Of a DNA stretch of 64,000 bases, positions 10,988-21,381 are shown one piece after another. The first letter of the stretch is position 1; the number at the start of each line of letters is the position of its first letter. A program made the position numbers and the translations under genes. The stretch spans positions 25,765 to 89,764 of the forward strand of contig CAJFOF010000001.1 of assembly GCA_904395885.1 (NCBI GenBank), in the 5' to 3' direction. The notes beneath the pieces are model-generated. The model made no database searches and had not been told where the DNA came from. It saw only the letters and a program-made list of their open reading frames with translations. Source of the stretch: an uncultured Lachnospiraceae bacterium. GTDB lineage: Bacteria; Bacillota; Clostridia; Lachnospirales; Lachnospiraceae.

Positions 10988-12274
10988 TTATACCAGCTTG
11001 GCTTCTGATACCAGGAGATCAACGGCTTCCTGCACCGCCAGGTCCTTCTTCATCTGTTCTTTTTCAAACTCGCCCATGTATTCTTTCAGCTTTTCTACTT
11101 CCATCTGATAGGAATCAGCCATCTTCTTCAGTTCTTCTTCCAGCTTTTCATCAGAAATCGTAATATTCTCAGCGGCAGCGACAGCCTCCAGCACCAATCT
11201 GGTCTGGATTCTTCTGATTGCCTGTGGCTTCATCTGCTCCTTCATCGTGTCAACTGTCTGGCCGGTATACTGAAGATACTGATCCAGAGATAAGCCCTGG
11301 CTCTGCATCCGACGTGCAGTGTCCTGAAGCATATTCATAACTTCATTGTCCACCATAGGATCCGGAATATCCATCTGGGCATTCTCCACAACTTTCTCAA
11401 CAACCCGGTTTTCGTTTTCCGTTGTCGCAGCTTTCTGCTTTCTATCTGCCAGCTTTGTGCGGATATCATTCTTGTACTCTTCCAGAGTTTCAAATTCAGA
11501 AACTTCGCTTGCAAACTCGTCGTTCAGTTCCGGAAGCTCTTTCTTCTTAATCTCTTTTACAGTTACTTTGAATGTGGCAGGCTTATTCACAAGCTCCTTT
11601 GCGTGGTACTCGCCGGGGAAGGTCACGTTCACTTCACACTCTTCTCCGATATTCTTACCAATCAACTGCTCTTCAAAGGTGTCGATAAAGGAATGGGATC
11701 CGATAGTAAGCGGATAATCGGTGCCCTTGCCGCCGTCAAAAGGCTTGCCGTCAACAAAGCCCTCGAAATCAATCACTGTCTGGTCGCCATCCTCTACAGG
11801 CCGATCCTCGATGGATACCAGTCTGGCATTCTGATCCTGGACTCTCTTTAACTCTGTCTCTACATCGCTGTCCGTTACTTCAGCGTCTGCTTTCTGAACT
11901 TCAACGCCCTTGTACTGTCCCAGAGTCACTTCCGGTCTGACAGCTACTGTAGCTGTATAGATAAAAGCTTTTCCTTTTTCAATCTGGGTAATATCGATCT
12001 CCGGTCTGGAAACGATCTCCAGCCCGCTTTCTTTCATAGCATCTCCATAGCTGGAATCAATGGCCTCATTCGCCGCATCCTCATAAAAAACGCCTGGGCC
12101 GTACATCTTCTCGATCATGGCCTGCGGAGCTTTTCCCTTGCGGAAGCCAGGAATGTTAAATCTGTTTTTATTCTTGTTATAAGCGGCCTTGATAGCCTCA
12201 TCGAACTGTTCAGCCGGTACTTCCACAGTCAGCTTCGCCATGTTCTTCTCTAACTTTTCTACTTGTAAACTCAT
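10988..12274 (-). CDS. tig: Trigger factor
   Basis: FNIPGFRKGKAPQ, FKBP-like and C-terminal domains; start placed at MSLQVEKLEKN. Confidence 0.96.
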   Translation of the reverse strand: MSLQVEKLEKNMAKLTVEVPAEQFDEAIKAAYNKNKNRFNIPGFRKGKAPQAMIEKMYGPGVFYEDAANEAIDSSYGDAMKESGLEIVSRPEIDITQIEKGKAFIYTATVAVRPEVTLGQYKGVEVQKADAEVTDSDVETELKRVQDQNARLVSIEDRPVEDGDQTVIDFEGFVDGKPFDGGKGTDYPLTIGSHSFIDTFEEQLIGKNIGEECEVNVTFPGEYHAKELVNKPATFKVTVKEIKKKELPELNDEFASEVSEFETLEEYKNDIRTKLADRKQKAATTENENRVVEKVVENAQMDIPDPMVDNEVMNMLQDTARRMQSQGLSLDQYLQYTGQTVDTMKEQMKPQAIRRIQTRLVLEAVAAAENITISDEKLEEELKKMADSYQMEVEKLKEYMGEFEKEQMKKDLAVQEAVDLLVSEAKLV

Positions 12275-12392
12275 GATATGGGTTCCTCCTTGCATAATAT
12301 GTGAACCGCCATCTCTCCACAGGGCGTTACACTTCAAGGTACGATTATATCACAAGTATTTTATAAAAGCCAGCATTATTTTTGAGATTTTG

Positions 12393-13157
12393 CTATTCCT
12401 GAATCACAAAAGTCACCTGAATACTGGCCTGGATTTCCAGCTCACCTGCAGCCACATCCATTGTCTTATAGTTTGAACTGCCTGCGACTGGCTCCGCCTC
12501 CGCAACAGCGTAATCCGCTGCAATGTAGCGTGCAGACTGATTTTCTCTGTATTCCTCAATAGATGCCACCTGAAGGACCTGGAAATTACCGGCCTCTCCC
12601 ATAGCCTCTGCCTTCGCCTTGGCGCTCTCCACAGCCTTTTTCAGTGCCTCCTGATAGCTGTCGTCATAGGTACTGCACAGATACCGCACATAATCCACGG
12701 AATTCGCTCCGGCATCCACCGCGCCTGACAAAATTTCCCCTGTCTGCTCCATCGGGATCCCGGAAACGGTGATCTGAGTCGCCATTTCATAGCCGGTCAA
12801 AACCTGGCCCTCCGTCTCAGTCCAATTATATACCGGATTTAAAGAATAGCCGGACGTCTGAATAGAATTTTCCTCCAGCCCCTGACTCTCCAAATATTCC
12901 AGAACACGTTCCAGAGCGGCCTGATTTTCCTGCTGGCACACATTGGCCTCCTGCCCTTCTGTGCGAACTGTAAACATGACCTCCGCTATATCCGGCACCG
13001 CCATGACGGTTTCTGTGCTCTCCACTGTCACAGTATGTTCTTCCTGCCCTTGGCTGACCTCAATCGTGCTGGGGAACGAAACCGGGGTGGATGCCGCACA
13101 GCCTCCCATTAATACTGCCGCTCCGGTCAGACCTGCCACTAAGTATATCTTCTTCAT
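12393..13157 (-). CDS. SIMPL-domain (DUF541) lipoprotein
   Basis: Lipobox LMGGCAAS; SIMPL-type ..VPDIAEVMFTVRTEGQEA.. and ..ESAKAKAEAMGEAGNFQVLQVASIEE.. Confidence 0.85.
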   Translation of the reverse strand: MKKIYLVAGLTGAAVLMGGCAASTPVSFPSTIEVSQGQEEHTVTVESTETVMAVPDIAEVMFTVRTEGQEANVCQQENQAALERVLEYLESQGLEENSIQTSGYSLNPVYNWTETEGQVLTGYEMATQITVSGIPMEQTGEILSGAVDAGANSVDYVRYLCSTYDDSYQEALKKAVESAKAKAEAMGEAGNFQVLQVASIEEYRENQSARYIAADYAVAEAEPVAGSSNYKTMDVAAGELEIQASIQVTFVIQE

Positions 13158-13299
13158 AATAAACCTCCTCTTTATACTATATAGATTTTATCTTTGATTT
13201 CAAATCTATTATAAAAGCAGACCGGATTTTTTGCTTTGCTTTTCTCTTAATAAATACTTACAAATAATGCAGAATTTCGTCCCCAGCTTTCTCCGCCCG

Positions 13300-14163
13300 T
13301 CATGCCGTGCAGGCAGCATTTCCCCATTGGAGGAACGGACTAACCTTTTCTCGGTTAGATTTTAAAAATGAAATATGATATATGACATTTAGCTCAGGAT
13401 CGTTCATTGGGACAAGTTTTCGGTGTGTTCCGTCATTTCGTAAATCCAGCGATAATGTTGAAATAGTAGTCAAAAAATTAGTCGTTCGAATCATATGCTG
13501 TGTAATATTAAAATTATTTTTAATTAGAGTGATGGGCAATTTGTTTTCCAAAATAATTTTTTCTATTTGTATAAGGAAGTAACCGCCAATCTGCGGATAG
13601 AGCAAGGGCTGTGCAGGTATTTCACACATGGAGATACTCTCACATTCTGATAGCTTATTCTCTATAGGAACTGAAAGATACACTCGATCCGGCAGGAAAG
13701 AAACACTTTGGATATGAGTACCTTTTACGGGTGTTGGTGTAATAACCAAATCATAAACTCTTTCTGTAAGCAGTCTCTGGGCCTCATTTCCCACATATAA
13801 TTCATCTTTTATTTTAATCTCTGGATATGCCATAGAAAAGCGCGGAACACAAAACCAGCGAACACCAGGATCGCAAAACGCAATGGAAAGTGTTAAATGT
13901 TGCTGTGCAGCACTCAGAAGGTCGGCTTTCATTTGTTCTACATTCCGTAGAATCGTATTAGCATGAACCAAAGCAATCTCGCCGACCATATTTAAATGAA
14001 TCCGGTTTGGGCTTCTGTCAAATAACTCTACATTCAATTCTTCCTCAAACTTTTTAAGCATAGCGCTCATGGCCGGCTGAGATATATGTAGTATTTCAGC
14101 GGCTTTCGTAAGTGATCCTGTTTCTGCTATAAGTTTGAAATATTGAAGCTGCATAATATCCAT
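13300..14163 (-). CDS. LysR family transcriptional regulator
   Basis: N-terminal HTH MQLQYFKLIAETGSLTKAAEILHISQPAMSAMLKKFEEELNVELFDR; divergent from aldo/keto reductase. Confidence 0.92.
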   Translation of the reverse strand: MDIMQLQYFKLIAETGSLTKAAEILHISQPAMSAMLKKFEEELNVELFDRSPNRIHLNMVGEIALVHANTILRNVEQMKADLLSAAQQHLTLSIAFCDPGVRWFCVPRFSMAYPEIKIKDELYVGNEAQRLLTERVYDLVITPTPVKGTHIQSVSFLPDRVYLSVPIENKLSECESISMCEIPAQPLLYPQIGGYFLIQIEKIILENKLPITLIKNNFNITQHMIRTTNFLTTISTLSLDLRNDGTHRKLVPMNDPELNVIYHISFLKSNREKVSPFLQWGNAACTA

Positions 14164-14356
14164 CAGTTATCCCTCACATTCTTAGCATAATTATTTATTT
14201 ATGCACCATAAAAATTATGTAGTGTACATCTCTCAAATCATCTTTTACAATAAGTATTGTAAAGAGGTTCTCATATTCACTCACATTATAGCATAATCAA
14301 ATATTTTCTGTAAGCAGAACAATGTTTATGAGCAAAACCTCGTATCAAATCTATGA

Positions 14357-15226
<870 letters not shown>

Positions 15227-15491
15227 CCGCATTTCTGTCAGGAGTTGGGTTGGTCCATTCCAAACGTCAAGAGCGATAAACAGTATGTGCCGTATCTCCT
15301 ATGACCAGGTATTCCGCTTCAGGGATACGACACTACCTGTACTAAATGAAAAATAGAAGGAGTGGCTTCTTTGGATATAAAGAAAACTCCAGAACATCCA
15401 TATACAAGCATACTCAGACAAGGAGAAACGGATTCTTACTTAAATCTAAAAATTTTTTCTCTGCTATGCAGGGCCTTTTATTATGTCACAG

Positions 15492-15539
15492 TAAAAGGCC
15501 CTGCAACTATACGTTTTCCGCATATCTGCAAGGCCTTTT
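15492..15539 (-). terminator. Intrinsic terminator following tmRNA
   Basis: Minus strand AAAAGGCCTTGCA...TGCAGGGCCTTTT (13-bp stem with one G-U); a second overlapping hairpin uses 15468-15480 with 15492-15504. Confidence 0.7.
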
Positions 15540-15545
15540 AAAAAG

Positions 15546-15886
15546 TGGACCTGAGGGGAATCGAACCCCTGTCCGAAAATCAATTCCCTGTTCTTCTACT
15601 ATCATAGTCTGCTATTTATCATTCCCTCTGCCATCCGAAAACAGACATCCTGATGGGTTCAGTAGCTTCATAATTACGCCCGCAGGTTCAAAGCTTTGCC
15701 TGTGTCGTTTCCCGCATCGTCGATGCCAGATTCTCTATGTGCGGGTGCACAGAGGCTGACAGTCGCTGCAATTAAGCAGCGTATGCTAAATTATCTTCAG
15801 CGTTTATATTTAGGTTTGCCATTTAACCCATTGCATGGGGATAGCTTCACCAGCTTCATGATCCCCGTCGAAACCAGTACAAGCCC
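15546..15886 (-). ncRNA. ssrA: Transfer-messenger RNA
   Basis: Acceptor strands GGGCTTG (5', 15886-15880) and CAGGTCC (3', 15553-15547) pair with two wobbles; TTTCGACGGGG and GGTTCGATTCCCC T-arm; tag ORF 15819-15772 reads ANLNINAEDNLAYAA*. Confidence 0.95.
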
Positions 15887-16112
15887 TTACTGGCCCTCTC
15901 TACGAGGCAGAACTATCGTAACATACTACCCTTTCCTTGTCAAGCTCTGAAAAGATCTTGTTTCCGGCATCAATGGCAGATTGCTGAGTCTGTTCACCTC
16001 AGGAAGCAAGGGTGCTGCGGCGGAAAAGGAAAAGCTGTTTCGCGATCCGCCGCAGGTGAAAAGTCCCGCAATGCAGAATTCTTTTTTCTTGTCAGTGTGC
16101 AGAGCCAACACA

Positions 16113-16751
16113 CTACAGTAATTTCTTTAATTTAAGGTAATTTTTGATCAGGATGGCCATTTCATCAAAATTAATGCGGCTGGCATTAATCGGCAAATCA
16201 TAGTTGTTCATATCCATCCAGTCTTTGCCTGTGTAGTAACGATAGTAATCTTTTCTTTCCTTATCGATCCTTTTAATCCGGCGCACAGCCTCTTTCTCAT
16301 CTATTTTATCCACATCCATAGCTCTCTGTACACGGGTCGGGAAATCAGCATACACAAAGATACGGACCAGACAGTCCAGCCCCGCTTCCTCCAGCACGTA
16401 ATCCGCACATCTTCCGGCAAAAATACATGACTCCTCCGCCGCCAACCGACGAATTACAGATGCCTGGAACCGGAACAGATTATCCGGGGAAGTCAGATTG
16501 TCGCCTGTAGACGGCTCTCCCAATTCCGGTTTCCTGTCGCTCACGATTCGATACAACAAGTTGTTTCCCGCTTTTTCATCAGCCAGCCGAAAATATTTTT
16601 CACCAATCGCACTCTCCTCTGAAGTCATCTTCAGAATCTCTTCGTCGTAAAAATGAACGCCAAGCTCTTCCGCCAGCTTCTTGCCTACTAATCGGCCTCC
16701 GCTGCCGTACTGTCTCCCTATTGTAATGACAAAATGTTTCTTTTCTTCCAT
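16113..16751 (-). CDS. Cytidylate kinase-like family protein
   Basis: ITIGRQYGSGGRLVGKKLAEELGVHFYDEEIL...IDKERKDYYRYYTGKDWMDMNNYDLPINAS. Confidence 0.9.
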   Translation of the reverse strand: MEEKKHFVITIGRQYGSGGRLVGKKLAEELGVHFYDEEILKMTSEESAIGEKYFRLADEKAGNNLLYRIVSDRKPELGEPSTGDNLTSPDNLFRFQASVIRRLAAEESCIFAGRCADYVLEEAGLDCLVRIFVYADFPTRVQRAMDVDKIDEKEAVRRIKRIDKERKDYYRYYTGKDWMDMNNYDLPINASRINFDEMAILIKNYLKLKKLL

Positions 16752-16820
16752 AAGTCTGCCCCTCCTCTCCGGTTTATCCTTCTATAAACCACGTTGTGGT
16801 TATATGCCATACTTCATTCT

Positions 16821-16952
16821 ATGAGCAGTGCACTCGATTCCGCTTCGCTTCATCTCGCTTGCGGGCTTCGCCCTATGTCAACTGATAAACAGCTCGCTGC
16901 TTCTGCGTAAACGCCGCGCAGCACGCCGCTTATCAGTTGACGCACTGCTCAT
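16821..16952. repeat. Bipartite nested inverted repeat (REP/MITE-like, unidentified)
   Basis: atgagcagtgc (16821-16831)/gcactgctcat (16942-16952) and gtcaactgataa (16877-16888)/ttatcagttgac (16930-16941). Confidence 0.8.
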
Positions 16953-17089
16953 TGCTTTCGCAAATATTATACCATATTCCGCCAAAATTAAAAAGGTGTT
17001 TTCCACTTTGTCGCCCGTTTGCATTAGTCATTTATGGATAATATGCAAATCCATTTTCTCACTGTTTAATAAAAGCAGAGGTGATAATA

Positions 17090-17326
17090 ATGGTGACATA
17101 TGACAGGCTCTGGGAGACAATGAAGAAAAAAAATATCACCCAGTATCGTCTAATCAAATACTATGGCATCAGTGCCGGCCAAATTGGCCGCCTGAAAAAA
17201 AATATGTATGTTTCGACCCATACGCTGGACGTCCTCTGCAATATCCTTAGGTGTCCTATTGAGGACATTATGGAAGTCCAGATGGATCCTATCGATTATG
17301 AACAAAAAGAGGAATCAGAATCTTAA
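17090..17326 (+). CDS. Small XRE/Cro-type HTH regulator
   Basis: MVTYDRLWETMKKKNITQYRLIKYYGISAGQIGRLKKNMYVSTHTLDVLCNILRCPIEDIMEV; GAGGTGAT RBS. Confidence 0.88.
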   Translation: MVTYDRLWETMKKKNITQYRLIKYYGISAGQIGRLKKNMYVSTHTLDVLCNILRCPIEDIMEVQMDPIDYEQKEESES

Positions 17327-17331
17327 CTGTC

Positions 17332-17649
17332 CTACACTCCGCCCAACTGGGCCAGAAGCACTGCAGCGGCCGCCCCAAGGGCGACTGTCAGCAGACCTTT
17401 GTTCCAGTAAGCCAGCGCCAGAGCAGCCGCACAGCCGGCCGCTGCGCTGGCCACTGATCCGGTAGAGTAGAAAATCGCTGGAAATGTCATAGCGGAAAGT
17501 ACTGCGTAGGGCACGTAGCTTAAAAAAGAACGAACGAAGCGGTTCGTTATTTTTTTGCGAAAAACTGCCATGGGAATCACTCTGATCAAATACGTCATCC
17601 CCGCCATGATCCCCATCCCAATCAGCAGATACTGCCAGTCTGTCCTCAT
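17332..17649 (-). CDS. azlD: Branched-chain amino acid transport protein AzlD
   Basis: GMGIMAGMTYLIRVIPMAVFRKKI..RSFLSYVPYAVLSAMTFPAIF; adjacent to azlC. Confidence 0.9.
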   Translation of the reverse strand: MRTDWQYLLIGMGIMAGMTYLIRVIPMAVFRKKITNRFVRSFLSYVPYAVLSAMTFPAIFYSTGSVASAAAGCAAALALAYWNKGLLTVALGAAAAVLLAQLGGV

Positions 17650-18392
17650 ATCTCCCTTTCCTCCTCTTCCGTCTCTGAATCTTCTGTCTTCTCATCCTGT
17701 ATCGGAAAAAGAACGGCCGCTGCCCCGCTGGCGATAACCGTTATCACAATGATACTCCATCCACCGGACAAAAATTCCAGAGCTGGCGTGTAATAGCATA
17801 TCATGCTGAGGATTACTGCCAGAACTGCGGTAAACAGGACCGGTTTGGATTCTTTTGCTGCGGGAACCACTACAGCAATGAACATTCCGTAAAGGGCAAT
17901 CCCAAATGCATTGGAAATGCTGGCCGGAAGCAGATTGGTCAGAGCACCTCCCACAAAGGTGCCTCCTACCCATCCCAGGATGGGCACGCAAATCAGCCCT
18001 GCCATATATGCCGCAGACAAGGCTTTGGGGTGTTTCATCGCAACAGCAAAAATTTCATCGGTGATTCCAAAGGCCACTCCAAGCCTTTGGCCCAATGTCA
18101 TCTTTTCCTCCACTTTCTGGGACATGGACAGGGACATTAAAAAATACCGTATATTGATGACCAGCATCGTGATTGCCAGCTCCAGCCAGGTTCCTCCTGC
18201 CAAAATCAGGTTGGTTCCGGCAAACTGCCCGGCGCTGGTAAGATTGGTAAGCGAAATCATAACGGCTGCCGGAAGGGGCAGGCCAGACAGCACTGCGGTC
18301 ATCCCGTAAGCCATGGACACAGAAAAATATCCCAGGCAAATAGGAATCCCATCCTGAACCCCTTCCCTCAGCTCACTGGCATCTACCTTCAT
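17646..18392 (-). CDS. azlC: Branched-chain amino acid transporter permease AzlC
   Basis: REGVQDGIPICLGYFSVSMAYGMTA, TSAGQFAGTNLI; start placed at MKVDASELREG. Confidence 0.9.
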   Translation of the reverse strand: MKVDASELREGVQDGIPICLGYFSVSMAYGMTAVLSGLPLPAAVMISLTNLTSAGQFAGTNLILAGGTWLELAITMLVINIRYFLMSLSMSQKVEEKMTLGQRLGVAFGITDEIFAVAMKHPKALSAAYMAGLICVPILGWVGGTFVGGALTNLLPASISNAFGIALYGMFIAVVVPAAKESKPVLFTAVLAVILSMICYYTPALEFLSGGWSIIVITVIASGAAAVLFPIQDEKTEDSETEEEEREI

Positions 18393-19426
18393 TATCTGGC
18401 CATCTCTAACTGAGGCCCTGTAGATTTGTGAGCCTTGATAATGGTCTCGATTTCCTCTAAGTTGGAGGACGGAAGATCTCCTGGAATCGTATTCTTTACT
18501 GCGCTGGTTGCATTTCCGTATTCCACCGCTTTGGCGCAATCTCCACCACTGGACAGCAGGCCGTAAAGTGCTCCGGAGATATAGGCATCGCCGCTTCCAA
18601 TCCGATCTACAACCTCAATGTCCCTGTAAGGTTCTTCCTCGTAATATTCATCCCTGGCTGCGTCATACATCACAGAGCCGAATGTATGACGCTTCGGGCT
18701 ATGTACAATCCTCTGCGTTGCAGCCACAATGGAAATCGGATATTCCTGGGCAAAGCTCTTCATCATCTCTCTTGCCGTTCCCGTCTTCAAAAACGTCAGG
18801 CGGGCTGTATCCTCTGAGCAGAAAAAGATATCTACATAGGGGAGAATCCGTTCAATACATTCTTTCGCTTCTGCTCCTGTCCATAAATTTCCTCGGAAAT
18901 TCACATCAAAAGACACAAGAGTTCCTGCCGCTTTAAAACGTTTGATCATCTCAATGGCTGTTTCTCTCACCTGGGGGTTGAGAGCCAAAGTGATTCCGCT
19001 TGTATGGAAACATTTGGTGGCAGAATAGACCTCCTCTGGAATCTCGTCAATTTTTAAAGAATAGAACGAGCTGTTGGCCCGGTCATAAATTACTTTTGGT
19101 TTTCTGGGGTAGGCTCCGTTCTCGTAGTAGTATATACCGACTCTGGCCGACGGGGACTTGTCGTAAATAAAGAAGTCATCGCTGACGCCATAGGAACGTA
19201 TCTTTCCCTTCATAAAACTCCCCACGTCATGGGATGGCAGTTTCGAGATAATACCGGTGTGGAGTCCCAAAAGAGAAACTCCTACCGCCACATTCAGCTC
19301 CGCTCCGCCTACCTGCTTTTCAAACGTATCGCAACGCATCAGACGCTCATTGTTTGGAGGCGACAGTCTGAGAAGAAGCTGCCCCAACGTTATCAGATCA
19401 AAAGTCCTGCTATTATTCTCACTCAT
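18392..19426 (-). CDS. PfkB family sugar kinase (2-keto-3-deoxygluconate kinase-like)
   Basis: GGAELNVAVGVSLLG, DVNFRGNLW, DRIGSGDAYISGALYG; start MSENNSRTFDL. Confidence 0.85.
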   Translation of the reverse strand: MSENNSRTFDLITLGQLLLRLSPPNNERLMRCDTFEKQVGGAELNVAVGVSLLGLHTGIISKLPSHDVGSFMKGKIRSYGVSDDFFIYDKSPSARVGIYYYENGAYPRKPKVIYDRANSSFYSLKIDEIPEEVYSATKCFHTSGITLALNPQVRETAIEMIKRFKAAGTLVSFDVNFRGNLWTGAEAKECIERILPYVDIFFCSEDTARLTFLKTGTAREMMKSFAQEYPISIVAATQRIVHSPKRHTFGSVMYDAARDEYYEEEPYRDIEVVDRIGSGDAYISGALYGLLSSGGDCAKAVEYGNATSAVKNTIPGDLPSSNLEEIETIIKAHKSTGPQLEMAR

Positions 19427-19468
19427 AGTCAAATCTCCTTCTTCTTTCACATAGGTAATTCCTATACG

Positions 19469-19508
19469 GAAAAAGCGGCCTGGCCCAAAAAGGACCGGCC
19501 GCTTTTGG
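19469..19508. terminator. Rho-independent terminator hairpin
   Basis: aaaaagcggcctggcccaaaaaggaccggccgctttt. Confidence 0.7.
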
Positions 19509-19542
19509 TCACATGCCTTCTTTTATCAAACAGAAAGAATCG

Positions 19543-20574
19543 TTATCTCTGTACACGGCCGGAACCATCGCCGCCTGCCAGATTGTCAACATCTGCACGG
19601 GTTACCAGGTTGAAGTCGCCAGGAATCGTATGCTTTAATGCAGAAGCTGCAACAGCAAATTCAAGAGCTGCCTTCATATCCTTACCGTCTAACAGGCCGC
19701 AGATCAGACCTGCTGCGAAAGAGTCGCCTCCGCCTACGCGGTCAACGATCGGGGTGATGGAATACTTTCTGGAGTGATAGAACTCACGGGTATTGCCATC
19801 CATGATGCAGGCAGACCAGCCATTGTTGGATGCAGAATAGCTTTCACGCAGAGAGCTGATGATATACTTAAAGCCAAACTTGTCAGCCATCTGATTGAAG
19901 ATATCTACATAACCTGCCAGCTCCAGCTCACCGGAGGTAACATCAGTCTTGCCAGGCTTAAAGCCCAGAACCTTCTCTGCATCTTCCTCGTTTCCGATGC
20001 AGACATCTACATACTGCATTAAATTGGTCATAACCTTCTGAGCCTTCTCGGAAGACCATAATTTCTTGCGGAAGTTCAGGTCAACAGATACGGTAACGCC
20101 ATGCTTCTTTGCAGCCTGAAGAGCCTTCTCTGTCAGCTCTGCAGCAGAATCGCTGACAGCCGGGGTGATACCGGTAAAGTGGAACCAGTCAGCATCTTTA
20201 AAAATCTCATCAAAATCAAACTCATCTGCAGTTGCAGTAGAGATAGAAGAATGTGCTCTGTCGTAAACAACATTAGAAGCTCTCATTGCAGAGCCGGTCT
20301 CCAGATAGTAAATGCCCAGTCTCTCGCCGCTTCTGGAAATGAATTTGGTTCCTACATTATACTTCCTCAGAGCTGCAACAGCGCACTCTCCGATGGGGTT
20401 TGCCGGAACTGCTGTTACGAATTCAGCCTCGTGGCCGTAGTTAGCCAGAGATACTGCTACGTTAGCCTCGCCGCCGCCATAGTTAATGTCAAACTCGTCT
20501 GCCTGGATGAATTTCTCATTGTTGGGGGTAGATAATCTTAACATGATCTCGCCCATGGTTACAACTTTTGCCAT
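19543..20574 (-). CDS. kdgK: 2-dehydro-3-deoxygluconokinase (PfkB family)
   Basis: GGGEANVAVSLANYGHEAEFVTAVP, DLNFRKKLWS, DRVGGGDSFAAGLICGL; adjacent to eda. Confidence 0.88.
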   Translation of the reverse strand: MAKVVTMGEIMLRLSTPNNEKFIQADEFDINYGGGEANVAVSLANYGHEAEFVTAVPANPIGECAVAALRKYNVGTKFISRSGERLGIYYLETGSAMRASNVVYDRAHSSISTATADEFDFDEIFKDADWFHFTGITPAVSDSAAELTEKALQAAKKHGVTVSVDLNFRKKLWSSEKAQKVMTNLMQYVDVCIGNEEDAEKVLGFKPGKTDVTSGELELAGYVDIFNQMADKFGFKYIISSLRESYSASNNGWSACIMDGNTREFYHSRKYSITPIVDRVGGGDSFAAGLICGLLDGKDMKAALEFAVAASALKHTIPGDFNLVTRADVDNLAGGDGSGRVQR

Positions 20575-20621
20575 TTTTCTTATTCTCCTTTTATTCTAGG
20601 GAATTTTTCCCTCATATGCTA

Positions 20622-21272
20622 TTATTTACGCGCTGCCGCAACTGCCGCAACAAACTCCTGAGCCTTCTTGGTCACAGCCTCAAAATCACCGGTCTTGGCA
20701 CCCTTGGTAAGGCTGCTTCCAGTGCCGACTGCGTATGCGCCTGCATTGATCCACTTGTCAACGTTGTCTACATCTACGCCGCCGGAAGGCATAAACTCGC
20801 CCTGAGGCAGGGGGCCTTTAAAAGAGCTGATCGCTGCCGGTCCAACAATGTTGCCCGGGAAGATCTTGATGACATCGCATCCTGCTTCCATTGCAGTAAC
20901 TGCTTCGGTTGGGGTCATAACGCCCGGAAGCATCGGAACTCTGTAACGGTTGCAGAGCTTAATGGTCTCTACATTCAGGCTGGGGCTTACAACGTAATTT
21001 GCGCCTGCCAGAATAACCTGTCTTGCAGTCTCCGGATCCAGAACAGTGCCTGCACCGATCACTACCTTATCGTTGTCTTTGTACTTCTCTGCCATCATCT
21101 TAATGAACTCTACAGGATTGCCTTCATCCATAGTCATGGTGATTTCAATGAAATTGATACCGCCTGCAATAATTGCATCGACAACTTTTTCGCCCTGCTC
21201 TAAATTCTTGGCACGAACAACGGCTACCAGGCAATCTTCTTTCAGTCTCGCCAATACCTGCTCTTTTTTCAT
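20622..21272 (-). CDS. eda: 2-dehydro-3-deoxyphosphogluconate (KDPG/KHG) aldolase
   Basis: GGINFIEITMTM, GAGTVLDPETARQ, MLPGVMTPTEAVTAMEAGCDVIKIFPGNIVGP. Confidence 0.94.
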   Translation of the reverse strand: MKKEQVLARLKEDCLVAVVRAKNLEQGEKVVDAIIAGGINFIEITMTMDEGNPVEFIKMMAEKYKDNDKVVIGAGTVLDPETARQVILAGANYVVSPSLNVETIKLCNRYRVPMLPGVMTPTEAVTAMEAGCDVIKIFPGNIVGPAAISSFKGPLPQGEFMPSGGVDVDNVDKWINAGAYAVGTGSSLTKGAKTGDFEAVTKKAQEFVAAVAAARK

Positions 21273-21297
21273 TTCGATTCTCCTTCTTTCTTTTAAT

Positions 21298-21327
21298 TCG
21301 CATATGCGATTTTATTACGCAAATGCG
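21298..21327. promoter_or_regulatory. Palindromic operator candidates upstream of eda
   Basis: Perfect palindrome TCGCATATGCGA (21298-21309) followed by CGCAAATGCG (21318-21327). Confidence 0.6.
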
Positions 21328-21381
21328 ATTTTCTACTGAATATTTTAATCGCTTCCATAGGATTTGTCAACAGCAAAAACC

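Noticed and set aside
15227-15420. Possible gene remnant after the aldo/keto reductase (short frames such as LDIKKTPEHPYTSILRQGETDSYLNL)
   Set aside because: Too short and unmatched to any family I can name; could not be supported as a feature.
15346-15759. 137-aa ORF over the tmRNA region
   Set aside because: Overlaps the tmRNA 3' end and its terminator; the translation (PEGNRTPVRKSIPCSS) is the classic spurious translation of a tRNA-like T-arm.
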